A DNA stretch of 7,131 nt from Bacteroidales bacterium UBA4073. GTDB lineage: Bacteria; Bacteroidota; Bacteroidia; Bacteroidales; Tenuifilaceae. This document shows positions 1-7,079 of this stretch, in pieces. The notes beneath the pieces were generated by a model that had not been told where the DNA came from, ran no database searches, and saw only the letters and a list, made by a program, of their open reading frames with translations. Both the position numbers and the translations under genes were made by a program. The stretch covers positions 4,342 to 11,472 of the forward strand of contig DFYV01000113.1 in NCBI GenBank assembly GCA_002383425.1, written 5' to 3'. The first letter of the stretch is position 1, and every line of letters starts with the position of its first letter.

Positions 1-13
1 CCTCGCAATGACG
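1..13. repeat. possible edge of a dispersed intergenic repeat
   Basis: The first 13 bases, read on the minus strand, are CGTCATTGCGAGG. From memory this matches the conserved end of an intergenic repeat family seen in many unrelated bacterial genomes, where it usually continues into an AGCGAAGC-rich palindromic part. Only this edge falls in the window, so the rest cannot be verified. The remaining bases up to 120 carry no gene. They contain a short direct repeat of TTTTGAC near 23-39 and two ACGCA copies 11 bases apart (101-105 and 112-116), and show no convincing hairpin plus T-run that would terminate the transglycosylase transcript. The match is short, so chance remains possible. Confidence 0.4.
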
Positions 14-120
14 CGTTTGCTTTTGACCTTTTTTGACTGGACTCAACTATAATATAAGATGTACTTAAACCAGACATAATTACCCTGTGCTCAAATCCAA
101 ACGCATATAATACGCAAAAA

Positions 121-1446
121 CTACGACTTTTTCTCCTGAACAATACCAAGGCGGCTCGCTGTTCGTTCGGGTACGTAAATCACTAACCGCTGGCCCACCC
201 TTATAAGGTTTCCGCGAAGATTATTCCACTCCTTGAGCTGACGTACCGTAACGTTATAGCGCTCGGCTATGATGCCTAAAACATCTCCCTGTTTTACCTT
301 ATACACAAACCGAATAGAACCTGGCGGAACATTGTACTGGTACGATGCGGTGTAGCTTGAAGGGTTTGCCAGAATCTTCTGGTTAAAGAATATGCTATCC
401 TTGTAAGCGTAAATCTCTTTTTCCCTATCAAGGAACGCTCCAACCATCTCATTAGGTAACCTGAGCACGTACGATTTTCCCTTTGCAGGAATTATATCGA
501 TTTTATACTGCGGGTTTAAATCGCGAAGCAACTCAACGGGGTAATCGAGCACCTCGGCAATTTGCTGCAAATGCAGCATGTCGTTTACCATGATGGTATC
601 GGTTGCTGGTGGAAGTGTAATGGGTTTTGGCTGCATGTTATGTTCCTTGTAAAAGTAATAGGTATAGCTTGCGGCGATGAATGCAGGCACATATCCACGG
701 GTCTCGCGGGGTAGGTAGTAGTATATGTCCCAGTAGTTACGTTTCCCGCCCGAACGTCTTATGGCTTTATTTACATTGGCTGGGCCACAGTTGTATGCAG
801 CAATAACAAGGGTCCAGTCGCCATAAATGGCGTAAAGGTCTTTTAGAAAACGACACGCAGCATGGGTAGCAGCCAGTGGGTCGCGTCGTTCATCGATGTA
901 CGAGTTTATGGTTAAGCTATACATTCGTCCTGTTCCGTACATAAACTGCCAAAGGCCTGTGGCCCCTGCTCTTGAAACGGCACGGGGGTTTAAAGCCGAC
1001 TCAATGACAGGTAAAAACCGGAGTTCCTGGGGTAGCTGGTACATGTCGAGTATTTCCTCTATCATGGGGAAATAGTAATCGGTTAAACCCAGCATTACCT
1101 CAACCCTATCGCGTTTTTTTTCGGTGTAAGCTTTTATAAAATTTCTAATAATACTATTATATGGCAAATCAATTAACGAATTAATGCTTTGCAAGCGTTT
1201 AATGTAAAAGGAATCGGGCAATTCAGGCCCTTCGATGGTATCGTCTTCAATACCACTTACCAAATTATTATCTTCGTTGGGTTGCTGGATATACCACTGG
1301 TAAAGTAGGCTATCCATTTGGTCGATGTGCCGTTGCTCATTGGTCGAATCAGGATCTAAAAGCTGCTTTTCAACCTGACCGTGGGCTACAGAATTAACAA
1401 TTAAAATAAAATAAATTCCCGTCAAAAAATATCGCATCATCTTCAT
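121..1446 (-). CDS. mltD: MltD-like membrane-bound/periplasmic lytic transglycosylase with LysM domain
   Basis: Predicted 441-residue exported murein hydrolase that cleaves the MurNAc-GlcNAc bond of peptidoglycan, releasing 1,6-anhydro-muropeptides. Residues 1-23 look like a signal peptide (basic start, hydrophobic core, probable cleavage after AHG at 21-23); there is no lipobox cysteine, unlike E. coli MltD. The SLT domain spans about residues 120-270, with the catalytic glutamate E149 in the motif VIES, ATGLWQF at 162-168 and AAYNCGP at 216-222. A clear LysM, which binds glycan strands, lies at about 380-425 (VKQGDVLGIIAERY, then a VGQRL motif). A weaker LysM-like unit may lie at about 288-330. 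Start: ATG at 1446, with further in-frame ATGs at 1440 and 1437. The frame stays open to a TTG at 1497, but this would bury the signal peptide and overlaps the probable promoter. The family is clear; the exact symbol is by analogy. Confidence 0.88.
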   Translation of the reverse strand: MKMMRYFLTGIYFILIVNSVAHGQVEKQLLDPDSTNEQRHIDQMDSLLYQWYIQQPNEDNNLVSGIEDDTIEGPELPDSFYIKRLQSINSLIDLPYNSIIRNFIKAYTEKKRDRVEVMLGLTDYYFPMIEEILDMYQLPQELRFLPVIESALNPRAVSRAGATGLWQFMYGTGRMYSLTINSYIDERRDPLAATHAACRFLKDLYAIYGDWTLVIAAYNCGPANVNKAIRRSGGKRNYWDIYYYLPRETRGYVPAFIAASYTYYFYKEHNMQPKPITLPPATDTIMVNDMLHLQQIAEVLDYPVELLRDLNPQYKIDIIPAKGKSYVLRLPNEMVGAFLDREKEIYAYKDSIFFNQKILANPSSYTASYQYNVPPGSIRFVYKVKQGDVLGIIAERYNVTVRQLKEWNNLRGNLIRVGQRLVIYVPERTASRLGIVQEKKS

Positions 1447-1464
1447 CAAATTCAAATTTATGAA

Positions 1465-1497
1465 CAAACGTAAGTAAATTAATAAAAAAAACAACAA
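1465..1497 (-). promoter_or_regulatory. Bacteroidetes-type promoter for the transglycosylase gene
   Basis: On the minus strand TACGTTTG (1472-1465) matches the Bacteroidetes primary-sigma -7 consensus TAnnTTTG exactly. A TTG at 1494-1492, repeated at 1497-1495, sits 19 bases upstream, a normal distance for the -33 element. Transcription would begin near 1460, leaving a leader of about 13 bases to the ATG at 1446 or about 22 to the ATG at 1437. A second -7-like octamer, TAAATTTG (1460-1453), lies just downstream but lacks a matching -33 element and would give an almost leaderless message. The region is AT-rich, so part of the match may be chance, but the two-element spacing is good. Confidence 0.55.
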
Positions 1498-1562
1498 TAG
1501 AAAACATTAAAGTTTTATAAATTGATTGAATTAGTCTTTTCAAAATGTAAAAATGCAAAACA

Positions 1563-2075
1563 TTACTGAATCATGGACGTTATCATTTTGGCCAGATCGG
1601 TTGGTTCTAAACTATCGGCATCAACGATGATTTGGGCTTTTTCGTAGTATTTTTTTCGTTCGTCGAGGACACGGATAATGTAGTCGTTCAACTCCTCCCG
1701 GGTTTTACCCCAAAGTAAAGGCCTGTCGATTTTTGATTCAACCAGCCTGGCCACCAGGGTGAAAACCTCAAGCCTAAGGTAAACGGTTATGCCGTGGCGA
1801 TTCATGTAGTCGATATTGTTATAGAAGCACGACGTACCACCACCCGATGAAATCACAAAATCGCCATTAAACGAGCAAACCTCCTTTAGCGCCTCATTCT
1901 CTATAATCCGAAAATGCTCTTCACCCCTGGTTTCGAAAATCTGTTTAATTGTCCTTTTATGCTTGGTTTCAATGTACTCGTCTAAATCGAGAAAATAGTA
2001 TCCCAGAACTTTGGACAACTCCATGCCTACTGTTGTTTTACCACTCGACATAAATCCAATGAGGAAAATCTTCAT
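1563..2075 (-). CDS. aroK: shikimate kinase
   Basis: Cytoplasmic 170-residue enzyme that phosphorylates shikimate at the 3-OH with ATP, the fifth step of the shikimate pathway towards chorismate and aromatic amino acids. Visible motifs are the Walker A loop GFMSSGKT at residues 7-14; the DLD pair D30/D32, matching the Mg and shikimate aspartates; R56 in FRIIE, a shikimate-contact arginine; the glycine triplet SGGG ending at residue 80; the lid arginine R118 in RPLL; and R140 in the late helix, matching the C-terminal shikimate-binding arginine. The length is normal for the family and no key residue is missing. The ATG at 2075 directly precedes the first beta strand (KIFLIGF), so the start is secure, although no good Shine-Dalgarno sequence is present. 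It lies 119 bases after parC and 116 before the transglycosylase gene, on the same strand. Confidence 0.95.
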   Translation of the reverse strand: MKIFLIGFMSSGKTTVGMELSKVLGYYFLDLDEYIETKHKRTIKQIFETRGEEHFRIIENEALKEVCSFNGDFVISSGGGTSCFYNNIDYMNRHGITVYLRLEVFTLVARLVESKIDRPLLWGKTREELNDYIIRVLDERKKYYEKAQIIVDADSLEPTDLAKMITSMIQ

Positions 2076-2154
2076 GATTTGTTAGTATTATCCTACTTAA
2101 TCAATTTAAAATATCTAATTATCAACACTTTACTAAAAACATCTAAGTAAAAAT

Positions 2155-2162
2155 CAAAGGTA
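2155..2162 (-). promoter_or_regulatory. possible -7 element upstream of aroK
   Basis: TACCTTTG on the minus strand matches the Bacteroidetes -7 consensus TAnnTTTG. It lies in the 119-base gap between parC and aroK and would give a leader of about 70 bases. No TTG or TTTG is found at the expected -33 position (around 2180-2186); the nearest candidate, TTTA at 2178-2175, is too close. The leader also has an inverted repeat TTTACT/AGTAAA with an 11-base loop, too AT-rich to be a strong terminator. If the site is real, aroK can be transcribed independently of the topoisomerase genes. If not, aroK depends on read-through from parC, since I see no terminator in the gap. Confidence 0.35.
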
Positions 2163-2194
2163 TAAAAAAGAGTGTAAAGCATGCTGTTGACCAT

Positions 2195-4849
2195 TTAAAA
2201 TTCTAAGTTCATTTGTTCAGCCGATGTGCTTACGTCATTGCTATTGGGTTCTGGGCTTGGTAAAATGTTGATTTCATCATCATATACTGATTTTTCCTTT
2301 TCTAATGGTTCAACGAACTCAACCCGCTTAACATCGAAAGTGGTAAGCCTCTTACCTTTAGCCCTGAATCCTTTTACGGCAATAAAAGCATCTACATCGA
2401 TATTCTCGGGCATGCGTTTTGCATGTTTGCCGCCAAATACAATTTTCAGGGATGGAAAAAGGTCTGCGTTCAGGGCTATGAACCTTGAGCCATTCTCGTC
2501 GGGTAAAATGGATTGTGTTTTCTCGGTCGGTTCAAAACGGAACCGTTTGAGGTAGTAATGCTTTTGCTCACCATCGAAGTAAACAGCCGAAAACACCTTA
2601 TTAGGGTTGAATTTTTCAACCAGTAAGGGTTGAACATTAAACCTGAGGGAGTAATTGGTGCTGGCCATGAAGTAGGAGCCATCGGGGTTTACAACAAGCA
2701 CGCGATCATTGGGCATGAACTCGCCAAGGAATTCTCCTTGCCCCTCATTGTTCAGCTTCATTACCTCGGAATCGTACCATACCTTAACGCCCTCAACGGC
2801 ACCAGCCATCTTCTCCTTAAGTAAAATCTTATGAATGGCATAACGGGTAAAGATATTACCCTGAGAGCCCCGACCCTTAATGGCAAGCTGGCTGAAATCG
2901 AGTTCAAGTATAAGGTTTCGGAGCCGTGGTCGTGGTTTCAGGTAAACCTTAAGCACTTCGGTTTCCCCATTTGGATTTGCCGTTAACCACAGGATCTGTG
3001 AACCGGGTGTACCCCTGGTTAGGTCATACTCCTTATCGCGGGTGGTGCCGTTAATGGCGCAGCGTTTCATCATGATATCGCCATTAAGGCCATCGCGGTA
3101 AAGTACATTGTACGTAGTTCGGGTATCGTTTTTCCTGTAAACTCCAACATGCACAATGTCCTTCCCAAAGAAATCCTTTTCCTGCACCTTTCGGATGTAA
3201 TACTTTCCGTTACGAAGAATCACGATAATATCGTCAATATCGGAGCAATCGGAAACGAATTCATCCTTTTTAAGGGCTGTGCCAACAAAGCCTTCTGCCC
3301 TGTTTACGTAAAGTTTTTGGTTGGCAACAACCACCTTGGTTGCCACAATGGTATCGAAGCTGCGGAGCTCGGTTTTGCGATCTCTGCCCTTGCCAAACTT
3401 CTTTTTGATTTGCTGGTAGTATTCGATAGTGTAGGCCACAATATTGGCCAGATTAAGCTTAACCTGTTCCATCTCGGCTTCTACTGCCTTAATATGCTCA
3501 TCGGCTTTTTTTATGTCAAACTTCGATATTTTGCGAACGGGCTTTTCGGTAAGCTTGAGTATATCGTCGCGGGTTATTGCACGGCGTAATAGCTTGCGGT
3601 AAGGGTCAAAACCACGCTCAATGGCATCAATAACCAAATCCCATGTTTCGGTATCCTTCTCTAACTCACGATAGATACGTTCCTCAAAAAAAATCTTTTC
3701 CAGCGATGAGTAGTGCCATTCCTCTTCGAGTTCAGAGAGCCTGATGTTGAGCTCCATGGTAAGGAGAAGTTTAGTCCGATCGACCGAAGCCCGTAATATA
3801 TCCTTAACGCCCATAAAGCGGGGTTTATCCTCATAAATAACGCACGAGTTGGTTGAAATGGACAATTCACAATCGGTAAAGGCGTAAAGGGCATCGATGG
3901 TCATGTCGGGGTTGGCCTCGGGGTAGAGGTGGATGAGTATCTCAACGTTTTCGGCTGTGTTATCGTCAATCTTTTTAATCTTGATTTTACCCTTATCCAC
4001 AGCTTTTAGAATTGAATCGATAAGTGACGAAGTGGTTTTTCCGTAAGGGATTTCGGTTATGGTCAGGGTTTTCCTATCAACCTTCTGGATGCGAGCTCGC
4101 ACTTTAACTGTTCCTCCGCGAAGGCCATCGTTGTAACGGCTGCAATCGGCTAAACCGCCAGTTGGGAAGTCGGGGTACAGCTCAAAATCCTTACCTTTAA
4201 GATAGCTAATGGCAGCATCGATTAGCTCATGGAAGTTGTGTGGTAGGATTTTGGAGGCTAAGCCAACGGCAATCCCTTCAACCCCTTGAGCTAAAAGTAA
4301 AGGGAACTTAACCGGTAAGGTAACGGGTTCCTGGTTTCGGCCATCGTAGCTGAGCATCCACTCGGTGGTTTTGGGATTGAAAGCTACCTCAAGCGCCAAT
4401 TTGGAAAGCCTGGCCTCGATGTAACGGGGAGCAGCAGCGCCATCACCAGTTAGAATATTGCCCCAGTTTCCCTGGGTATCAATTAACAGGTCTTTTTGTC
4501 CGAGCTGAACAAGGGCCTCCCCAATTGAAGCATCGCCATGCGGGTGATACTGCATGGTGTAACCAATAATATTGGCCACCTTGTTGTAGCGGCCATCGTC
4601 GAGCCTCTTCATGGCATGAAGGATTCGGCGTTGAACAGGTTTTAACCCATCGTCAAGATGTGGGACGGCACGTTCCAGTATAACATAGGAGGCATAATCC
4701 AAAAACCAATCCTTATACATTCCGGAGATATGAGTCTTTTTGGCTGCATCACCGGTAATTCTTTCAATTTTAGCATGTAGTTCGGGCGAAACGGGTTTCC
4801 CCTCGCCTTCGCTTAACAGCTCATCCGCTTCAAAATCGTCCAATCGCAT
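2195..4849 (-). CDS. parC: DNA topoisomerase IV subunit A
   Basis: Breakage-reunion subunit of the type IIA topoisomerase that decatenates daughter chromosomes; 884 residues from the ATG at 4849. The winged-helix region (about 45-150) contains the HPHGD motif and the catalytic pair R142-Y143 in AAAPRYIE, the tyrosine that bonds covalently to DNA. GVEGIAVGLAS near 189-199 and the FPTGG motif near 228-232 are typical of the family. A long helical segment (about 375-490) forms the coiled-coil/gate part. The C-terminal region (about 500-830) fits the DNA-wrapping propeller; it has only a degenerate GyrA-box-like KGRGSQG at about 658-664, favouring ParC over GyrA. An acidic, Ser/Pro-rich tail ends in QMNLEF. 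The frame also opens at a TTG two codons upstream (4855), but the ATG is preferred; no clear Shine-Dalgarno sequence precedes it. It starts 26 bases after the parE stop, so the two are surely co-transcribed. Confidence 0.93.
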   Translation of the reverse strand: MRLDDFEADELLSEGEGKPVSPELHAKIERITGDAAKKTHISGMYKDWFLDYASYVILERAVPHLDDGLKPVQRRILHAMKRLDDGRYNKVANIIGYTMQYHPHGDASIGEALVQLGQKDLLIDTQGNWGNILTGDGAAAPRYIEARLSKLALEVAFNPKTTEWMLSYDGRNQEPVTLPVKFPLLLAQGVEGIAVGLASKILPHNFHELIDAAISYLKGKDFELYPDFPTGGLADCSRYNDGLRGGTVKVRARIQKVDRKTLTITEIPYGKTTSSLIDSILKAVDKGKIKIKKIDDNTAENVEILIHLYPEANPDMTIDALYAFTDCELSISTNSCVIYEDKPRFMGVKDILRASVDRTKLLLTMELNIRLSELEEEWHYSSLEKIFFEERIYRELEKDTETWDLVIDAIERGFDPYRKLLRRAITRDDILKLTEKPVRKISKFDIKKADEHIKAVEAEMEQVKLNLANIVAYTIEYYQQIKKKFGKGRDRKTELRSFDTIVATKVVVANQKLYVNRAEGFVGTALKKDEFVSDCSDIDDIIVILRNGKYYIRKVQEKDFFGKDIVHVGVYRKNDTRTTYNVLYRDGLNGDIMMKRCAINGTTRDKEYDLTRGTPGSQILWLTANPNGETEVLKVYLKPRPRLRNLILELDFSQLAIKGRGSQGNIFTRYAIHKILLKEKMAGAVEGVKVWYDSEVMKLNNEGQGEFLGEFMPNDRVLVVNPDGSYFMASTNYSLRFNVQPLLVEKFNPNKVFSAVYFDGEQKHYYLKRFRFEPTEKTQSILPDENGSRFIALNADLFPSLKIVFGGKHAKRMPENIDVDAFIAVKGFRAKGKRLTTFDVKRVEFVEPLEKEKSVYDDEINILPSPEPNSNDVSTSAEQMNLEF

Positions 4850-4875
4850 GGTCAAGAGCTATTGAAGGTTGATAT

Positions 4876-6792
4876 TTATGCTACCAGGTTCTTACTATCG
4901 TTGTTGTGCTGAACCTCATCATCGATGTTTATTTCATCGACTTTAGGGGGAGGTTCCTCATCAATAATATCTTCCTCAATTCTTAGGTTATTGATGATAA
5001 AGTCCTGACGGTCGGGAGTATTCTTACCCATGTAGAATTCCAGCAGGTCTTGTATCTGGTCTTCCTTGGTCAGGCGAACGGGATCGAGCCTGATGTTTTG
5101 ACCAATAAAGTTCTTAAACTCATCGGGCGAAATCTCACCTAATCCTTTGAACCTTGTTATTTCAGGGTTTGGTCCGAGTTCGGCAATTGCTTTTTCTTTT
5201 TCTTCGGGTGAGTAACAGTAAACCGTTTTCTTCTTGTTACGTACCCGGAATAGTGGGGTTTGGAGTATGTAAAGATGCTCCTGGCGGATTAATTCGGGAA
5301 AGAACTGAAGGAAAAAGGTGATGAGCAAGAGCCTTATGTGCATGCCATCAACATCGGCATCGGTAGCAATAACAATGCGGTTATAGCGGAGGTTTTCCAT
5401 ATCCTCCTCAATATCGAGGGCGGCCTGCAACAGGTTAAACTCTTCGTTCTCGTAAACTATTTTTTTTGTTAACCCGTAAGTGTTAAGAGGCTTACCCCTG
5501 AGGGAGAAAACCGCCTGGGTGTTAACATCGCGCGACTTGGTTATGGAACCGCTTGCCGAATCACCCTCGGTAATAAAAAGGGTGCTCTCAAGTGCCCGTT
5601 GTTCGTTACTGTTGTAATGGATACGGCAATCGCGCAGCTTTCGGTTGTGTAAGCTTGCCTTTTTGGCCCGCTCACGGGCAATCTTTTTGATACTCGATAT
5701 GGCCTTGCGTTCCTTTTCGGATTCAACAATTTTTTGCAGTAGTATTTGGGCTGTCTCACTGTTACGGTGAAGGTAGTTATCAAGTTTTTCCTTTATGAAA
5801 TCGGTGATAAACTGCTTCACTGAGGGGCCATTGGGACCCATGTCCTTGCTCCCAAGCTTAGTTTTGGTTTGAGATTCAAATACAGGGTCCTCTACCTTAA
5901 TGCTGACGGCTGCTATAATGGAGGTACGAATGTCGGACGGATCGAAGTCTTTTTTGTAAAATTCCCTGACGGTTTTTACGTATGCCTCACGGAATGAGGT
6001 AAGATGTGATCCACCCTGAATGGTATGCTGACCATTGACAAAGGTATAGTAGTCTTCGCCATAACCGTTTCCATGAGTAATGGCCACCTCGATATCATCG
6101 CCTTTCAAATGAATAATTGGGTAGAGTGGCTCGGTGGTGATGTTCTCGTTCAGCAGGTCGAGCAAACCGTTCCTGGATATAAACTCCTTTCCGTTGTAGC
6201 TAATGGTCAGATTGGTATTCAGGTAGGTGTAGTTACGAATCATTGTTTCAATGTACTCATCCTGAAATGTGTATTGTCCGAACACCGTTTCGTCGGGGGT
6301 AAACTGGACAAAGGTACCGTTAGCCTCACCATTGGCAGGGTATTGCTTATCGTTTAACAGGATGCCACCGGTAAATTCTGTTTCCCGAATCAGGCCATCG
6401 CGAATACTTTTAATGATAAACTGCACGGAAAGGGCATTAACAGCCTTGATGCCTACACCATTCAGACCAACGGATTTTTTGAACACCCTGGAGTCGTACT
6501 TAGCCCCTGTATTCATTTTTGATGCCACATCGATAAGTTTCCCCTGAGGTATTCCACGACCATAGTCACGAACGGAAACGGTTTTATCGTTTAGCTGGAT
6601 ATCGATACGCTTACCGCTACCCATCATGAACTCATCGATGGAGTTGTCAACAACCTCTTTGAGCAAAACGTAAATGCCATCGTCGGGTTGGGAGCCATCG
6701 CCCAACTTCCCGATATACATACCCGGACGCTTGCGGATATGCTCCTGCCACTCCAATGTTTTGATGCTATCCTCAGAATATCCAACACTCAT
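4876..6792 (-). CDS. parE: DNA topoisomerase IV subunit B
   Basis: ATPase/TOPRIM subunit partnering ParC; 638 residues. The GHKL ATPase shows E46 (general base) and N50 (Mg) in KEVVDN, D76 in RDYGRGIP and the lid GLNGVG at 109-114. The transducer domain carries QTKTK at 308-312, with K310 matching the ATP-contacting lysine. The TOPRIM domain has EGDSASG at 409-415 (E409) and the metal aspartates D478, D480 and D482 in DADVDG; RFKGLGE follows at 547-553. The size, the absence of the large TOPRIM insert found in proteobacterial GyrB, the TPLFRV motif (rather than the GyrB-like PPLYKV) and pairing with parC favour ParE over GyrB. Start: the ATG at 6792 fits the conserved N-terminal arm (YSEDSIKTLEW) and has a GGAG 8 bases upstream. 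The frame remains open to 6957, but that stretch is Phe-rich translation of T-tracts with no family similarity. The acidic C-terminal tail is probably disordered. Confidence 0.94.
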   Translation of the reverse strand: MSVGYSEDSIKTLEWQEHIRKRPGMYIGKLGDGSQPDDGIYVLLKEVVDNSIDEFMMGSGKRIDIQLNDKTVSVRDYGRGIPQGKLIDVASKMNTGAKYDSRVFKKSVGLNGVGIKAVNALSVQFIIKSIRDGLIRETEFTGGILLNDKQYPANGEANGTFVQFTPDETVFGQYTFQDEYIETMIRNYTYLNTNLTISYNGKEFISRNGLLDLLNENITTEPLYPIIHLKGDDIEVAITHGNGYGEDYYTFVNGQHTIQGGSHLTSFREAYVKTVREFYKKDFDPSDIRTSIIAAVSIKVEDPVFESQTKTKLGSKDMGPNGPSVKQFITDFIKEKLDNYLHRNSETAQILLQKIVESEKERKAISSIKKIARERAKKASLHNRKLRDCRIHYNSNEQRALESTLFITEGDSASGSITKSRDVNTQAVFSLRGKPLNTYGLTKKIVYENEEFNLLQAALDIEEDMENLRYNRIVIATDADVDGMHIRLLLITFFLQFFPELIRQEHLYILQTPLFRVRNKKKTVYCYSPEEKEKAIAELGPNPEITRFKGLGEISPDEFKNFIGQNIRLDPVRLTKEDQIQDLLEFYMGKNTPDRQDFIINNLRIEEDIIDEEPPPKVDEINIDDEVQHNNDSKNLVA

Positions 6793-6800
6793 GACTAATA

Positions 6801-6804
6801 CTCC
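6801..6804 (-). promoter_or_regulatory. ribosome binding site deciding the parE start
   Basis: GGAG on the minus strand ends 8 bases before the ATG at 6792. It is the only clear Shine-Dalgarno-like site before any of the four genes, and it supports this start over the upstream in-frame ATG at 6957. Confidence 0.6.
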
Positions 6805-6813
6805 AATTTGCTG

Positions 6814-6842
6814 CAAAAATAACCAAATTGAACTGGCGTAAA
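6814..6842 (-). promoter_or_regulatory. possible proximal parEC promoter
   Basis: TATTTTTG at 6821-6814 on the minus strand matches TAnnTTTG. A weak TTTA at 6842-6839 stands 17 bases upstream in place of the usual TTTG. Transcription would start near 6809, giving a leader of about 16 bases that still includes the GGAG site. The -33 match is poor and the region AT-rich, so this is tentative. Confidence 0.35.
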
Positions 6843-6988
6843 CGAATTTTGGCAAAAGAAATATCAACAGATTGCGGAAACTTGTAAACCACAGGGTTGA
6901 AAATAGATTAACCCAACTTGAGCATTTTCCCCTAAAAAAAAAGCAAAAAAAGGTCATTTTTTATGGTTAAGAATGCCAAGCGAGGAAA

Positions 6989-7020
6989 CAAATTTACCTC
7001 CCAAAAAGTACTTGCACTAA
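6989..7020 (-). promoter_or_regulatory. possible distal parEC promoter
   Basis: TAAATTTG at 6996-6989 on the minus strand matches TAnnTTTG, with TTAG (7020-7017; three of four bases of TTTG) 20 bases upstream. It would give a leader of about 190 bases containing the T-tracts at 6934-6951. The ten-base palindrome ACTAATTAGT at 7016-7025 overlaps the -33 position and could be an operator, or chance in AT-rich DNA. I cannot decide between this and the proximal site. Confidence 0.3.
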
Positions 7021-7079
7021 TTAGTCCCTCAATATAGGATAATATAGCCCCAAGAAAAATAACTGGAGGTTATATAAGA

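Noticed and set aside
2226..2555. 109-codon open frame on the plus strand opposite the parC C-terminal end
   Set aside because: Ser/Leu-rich composition without motifs; a shadow of the minus-strand gene.
3149..3589. 146-codon open frame on the plus strand inside parC
   Set aside because: It is antisense to a highly conserved part of parC, has no recognisable domain or ribosome binding site, and is explained by the codon use of the gene opposite.
6025..6547. Two overlapping plus-strand open frames (110 and 92 codons) opposite parE
   Set aside because: They overlap each other and the conserved ATPase and transducer regions of parE, with no motif or start signal.
4876..6792. Assignment as DNA gyrase subunit B
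   Set aside because: Length, lack of the proteobacterial GyrB TOPRIM insert, the TPLFRV motif and the parC partner next door favour ParE, though gyrase is the nearest alternative.
6793..6957. 55-codon N-terminal extension of parE
   Set aside because: It is Phe-rich translation of T-tracts, unrelated to the family N-terminus; the ATG at 6792 has a Shine-Dalgarno site and the conserved arm sequence.
6934..6962. A-tract/T-tract pair as an intrinsic terminator
   Set aside because: The only possible stem is A:T pairs around a five-base loop, with no GC-rich stem before the T-run on either strand.
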